Source of the DNA: an uncultured Lachnospiraceae bacterium
Lineage (GTDB): Bacteria; Bacillota; Clostridia; Lachnospirales; Lachnospiraceae
Direction of reading: 5' to 3'
Assembly (NCBI GenBank): GCA_902766655.1
Contig: CACXEL010000120.1
Location: forward strand, 1 to 5,535
DNA: 5,535 nucleotides
Shown: positions 4,080-5,535 of the stretch, piece by piece
Numbering within the stretch: the first letter of the stretch is position 1
How the letters are laid out: every line of letters starts with the position of its first letter
The notes under the pieces: model-generated
Databases searched by the model: none
What the model was told of the DNA's origin: nothing
The model's input: the letters and a program-made list of their open reading frames with translations, nothing else
Position numbers and translations under genes: made by a program

Positions 4080-5535
4080 ATGAAAAAAACATCATTCAGG
4101 TCCCAAATCATCCGCATTTTCGTGGCGACCATGGCCGCTATGATCATACTCATCGTCGCCATCAACCATTTTTTCCTGGGAGACTTTTATACCCGGGAGA
4201 AGAGGGGAATCCTCAAGGAGACCTACGCCAAGCTGAATGAACTGGTGGACGCGGACGAAGAGGAGTTCTCCTCGGAGGTCCTTCAGATGGCCATCTCCGA
4301 TAACATCCAGGTCCTGGTGACCGACTCGGATTTTCAGATCGTCCGGTCGACCAGCCGGGAGGAGGAGGAGCTGGCCTACTGTCTCTTCGGATACTTCACC
4401 GGCTTCTACCGGGGCACTCTGACGGTCCTGGAGCAGACGGATACCTACACCATCCAGCTCTCCTCCCAGGAGAAGCACAATTTTCACGGGGAGGGCATGG
4501 CGGAAGGTACATTTCAGGAAGACCAGGGGGATGTCGATGAATCCGCAGGAGGTCTCGAAGGACTGTTCGGCGGCAAATCAGCCGCGTCGGGGACCGAATC
4601 CGGCGATTCGCACCGTTACATCTTCGGCGGCGCCATCAAGTCCGGAACGGAATATCTGGAAATGTGGGGCCAGCTGGACGACGGCAGCTGGTTTCTCATC
4701 AGGACGCCCATGGAGAGCATCGAGCATGCCGCCCAGCTGTCCAACCGCTTTTATCTCTATGTGGGTCTGACTGTCATGATCGTGGCCATTGTCTGCATTT
4801 ACATTTTGGCAGGCCGCTTCACGAGGCCGGTGGTCCAGCTGACGGACCTGTCCAAGCGCATGGCCGACCTGGATTTTGAAGCGAGATACACCGGTCACAC
4901 CGGCAACGAGGTGGATGAACTCGGCCGGAATTTCAATACCATGTCCGACCAGCTCGAGAAGACCATCTCTGAGCTCAAGAGCGCCAACGTAGAGCTCCAG
5001 AAGGACGTGGAGAGGAGGACGCAGATCGATGAGATGAGGAAGGACTTCCTCAACAACGTATCCCACGAGCTCAAGACACCGATCGCCCTGATCCAGGGCT
5101 ACGCCGAAGGGCTTAAGGACGGCATCGCCGACGACCCGGACAGCCGTGATTACTATCTGGACGTCATCATCGACGAGTCGGCCAAGATGAACAAGATGGT
5201 CCGGCAGCTCCTCTCCCTGAACGCCCTTGAGTTCGGCAAGGACCAGGTCAGCATGGACCGCTTTGACCTGACCACTCTCATAACCGGTGCTTTGGCGGGC
5301 ATGAAGCTCCTGATCGACGATAAAGGCGCTGAAGTCACCTTCCGGTGCCACGAGCCTGTCTATGTCTGGGGCGACGAGTTCAAGATCGAGGAAGTGGTAA
5401 CCAACTACCTCTCCAACGCCCTGAACCACCTCGATTACGAGAAGAAGATCGATATCCGCGTGACGGAGGAGAACGGTATCGTCACGACCAGCGTCTTCAA
5501 CACCGGAGATCCCATCCCCGAGGAGGACCTGGACA
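4080..5535 (+). CDS. Membrane sensor histidine kinase, 3'-truncated by the window
   Basis: 485 residues are visible and the frame stays open to the window end. A basic N-terminus (MKKTSFRSQIIR) leads into TM1 (about 13-34). An extracytoplasmic sensor region (about 35-222) is followed by TM2 (about 224-245), a HAMP linker (about 246-298, starting GRFTRPVVQL), and a coiled-coil to the dimerisation domain. The autophosphorylated residue is H329 in NVSHELKTP; E330 and T333 make the E-x-x-T phosphatase motif, so it probably also dephosphorylates its partner. The ATPase domain shows the N box (N442 and N446 in TNYLSNALNHL) and the first glycine motif in the form FNTGDPIP (N474-G476), where the window ends. 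Later G boxes and about 60-90 residues are missing. It is the partner of the regulator at 3243-3929. The sensor region has a Gly/Glu/Ser-rich stretch (about 137-178) and matches no sensor fold I know, so the signal is unknown. Confidence 0.95.
   Translation, partial: MKKTSFRSQIIRIFVATMAAMIILIVAINHFFLGDFYTREKRGILKETYAKLNELVDADEEEFSSEVLQMAISDNIQVLVTDSDFQIVRSTSREEEELAYCLFGYFTGFYRGTLTVLEQTDTYTIQLSSQEKHNFHGEGMAEGTFQEDQGDVDESAGGLEGLFGGKSAASGTESGDSHRYIFGGAIKSGTEYLEMWGQLDDGSWFLIRTPMESIEHAAQLSNRFYLYVGLTVMIVAIVCIYILAGRFTRPVVQLTDLSKRMADLDFEARYTGHTGNEVDELGRNFNTMSDQLEKTISELKSANVELQKDVERRTQIDEMRKDFLNNVSHELKTPIALIQGYAEGLKDGIADDPDSRDYYLDVIIDESAKMNKMVRQLLSLNALEFGKDQVSMDRFDLTTLITGALAGMKLLIDDKGAEVTFRCHEPVYVWGDEFKIEEVVTNYLSNALNHLDYEKKIDIRVTEENGIVTTSVFNTGDPIPEEDLD

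Noticed and set aside
1953..4550. A 14-base exact repeat, ATGAATCCGCAGGA, at 1953-1966 (start of the HD gene) and 4537-4550 (inside the kinase gene)
   Set aside because: The match ends at once on both sides and lies in a different reading frame in the kinase. One such match in a window this size is only mildly unlikely.
4578..5429. A 283-codon open frame on the minus strand antisense to the kinase gene
   Set aside because: The plus strand here encodes a clear histidine kinase with all expected motifs. The antisense product has no recognisable domain and arises from codon bias.

Overview
The window looks like chromosomal DNA from a GC-rich member of the Bacillota, class Clostridia. A Lachnospiraceae-like source is my best guess. 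The grounds are the clostridial form of PTS Enzyme I (phospho-histidine site written GSTNSHTAIL), a Bacillota-type Rrf2 regulator, strong AGGAGG-type Shine-Dalgarno sites, and a PhoB-like regulator followed by its kinase on the same strand. This assignment is from memory of these families; no search was run. All five supported genes lie on the + strand, and both outermost genes are cut by the window edges.

Layout. (1) 1-1251 is the 3' three-quarters of ptsI (Enzyme I), closed by a textbook intrinsic terminator at 1275-1302. (2) 1303-1448 holds no gene. A clear sigma-A-type promoter (1449-1477) then drives a two-gene unit: an Rrf2-family regulator with three cysteines (1509-1940) and, 12 bases later, a 335-residue HD-domain hydrolase (1953-2960). 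The hydrolase carries a C-terminal extension resembling the N-terminal metal-associated (HMA2-like) region of P-type ATPases. (3) 2961-3242 is a gene-free, partly AT-rich stretch with a weak terminator-like hairpin, a probable promoter region and small inverted repeats. (4) 3243-3929 encodes an OmpR/PhoB-type response regulator. After a structured 150-base gap, 4080 to the window end encodes its partner sensor histidine kinase, cut off within the ATP-binding domain.

How they work together. ptsI belongs to sugar uptake and is transcriptionally separated from what follows. The Rrf2 gene and HD gene appear co-transcribed and translationally coupled, because the Shine-Dalgarno of the second overlaps the stop of the first. 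This suggests a redox- or Fe-S-responsive regulator tied to a nucleotide phosphohydrolase with a metal-type accessory domain. The response regulator and kinase form a standard two-component pair; its stimulus cannot be read from the sequence.

The most unusual items are the HD to HMA2-like/P-type-ATPase-N-terminus fusion, and the gap between regulator and kinase, which holds a 14-base perfect palindrome, a long hairpin and a possible 17-codon leader ORF. I see no CRISPR array, insertion sequence, tRNA, rRNA or phage genes. Nothing here amounts to a clearly new defence or mobile system.
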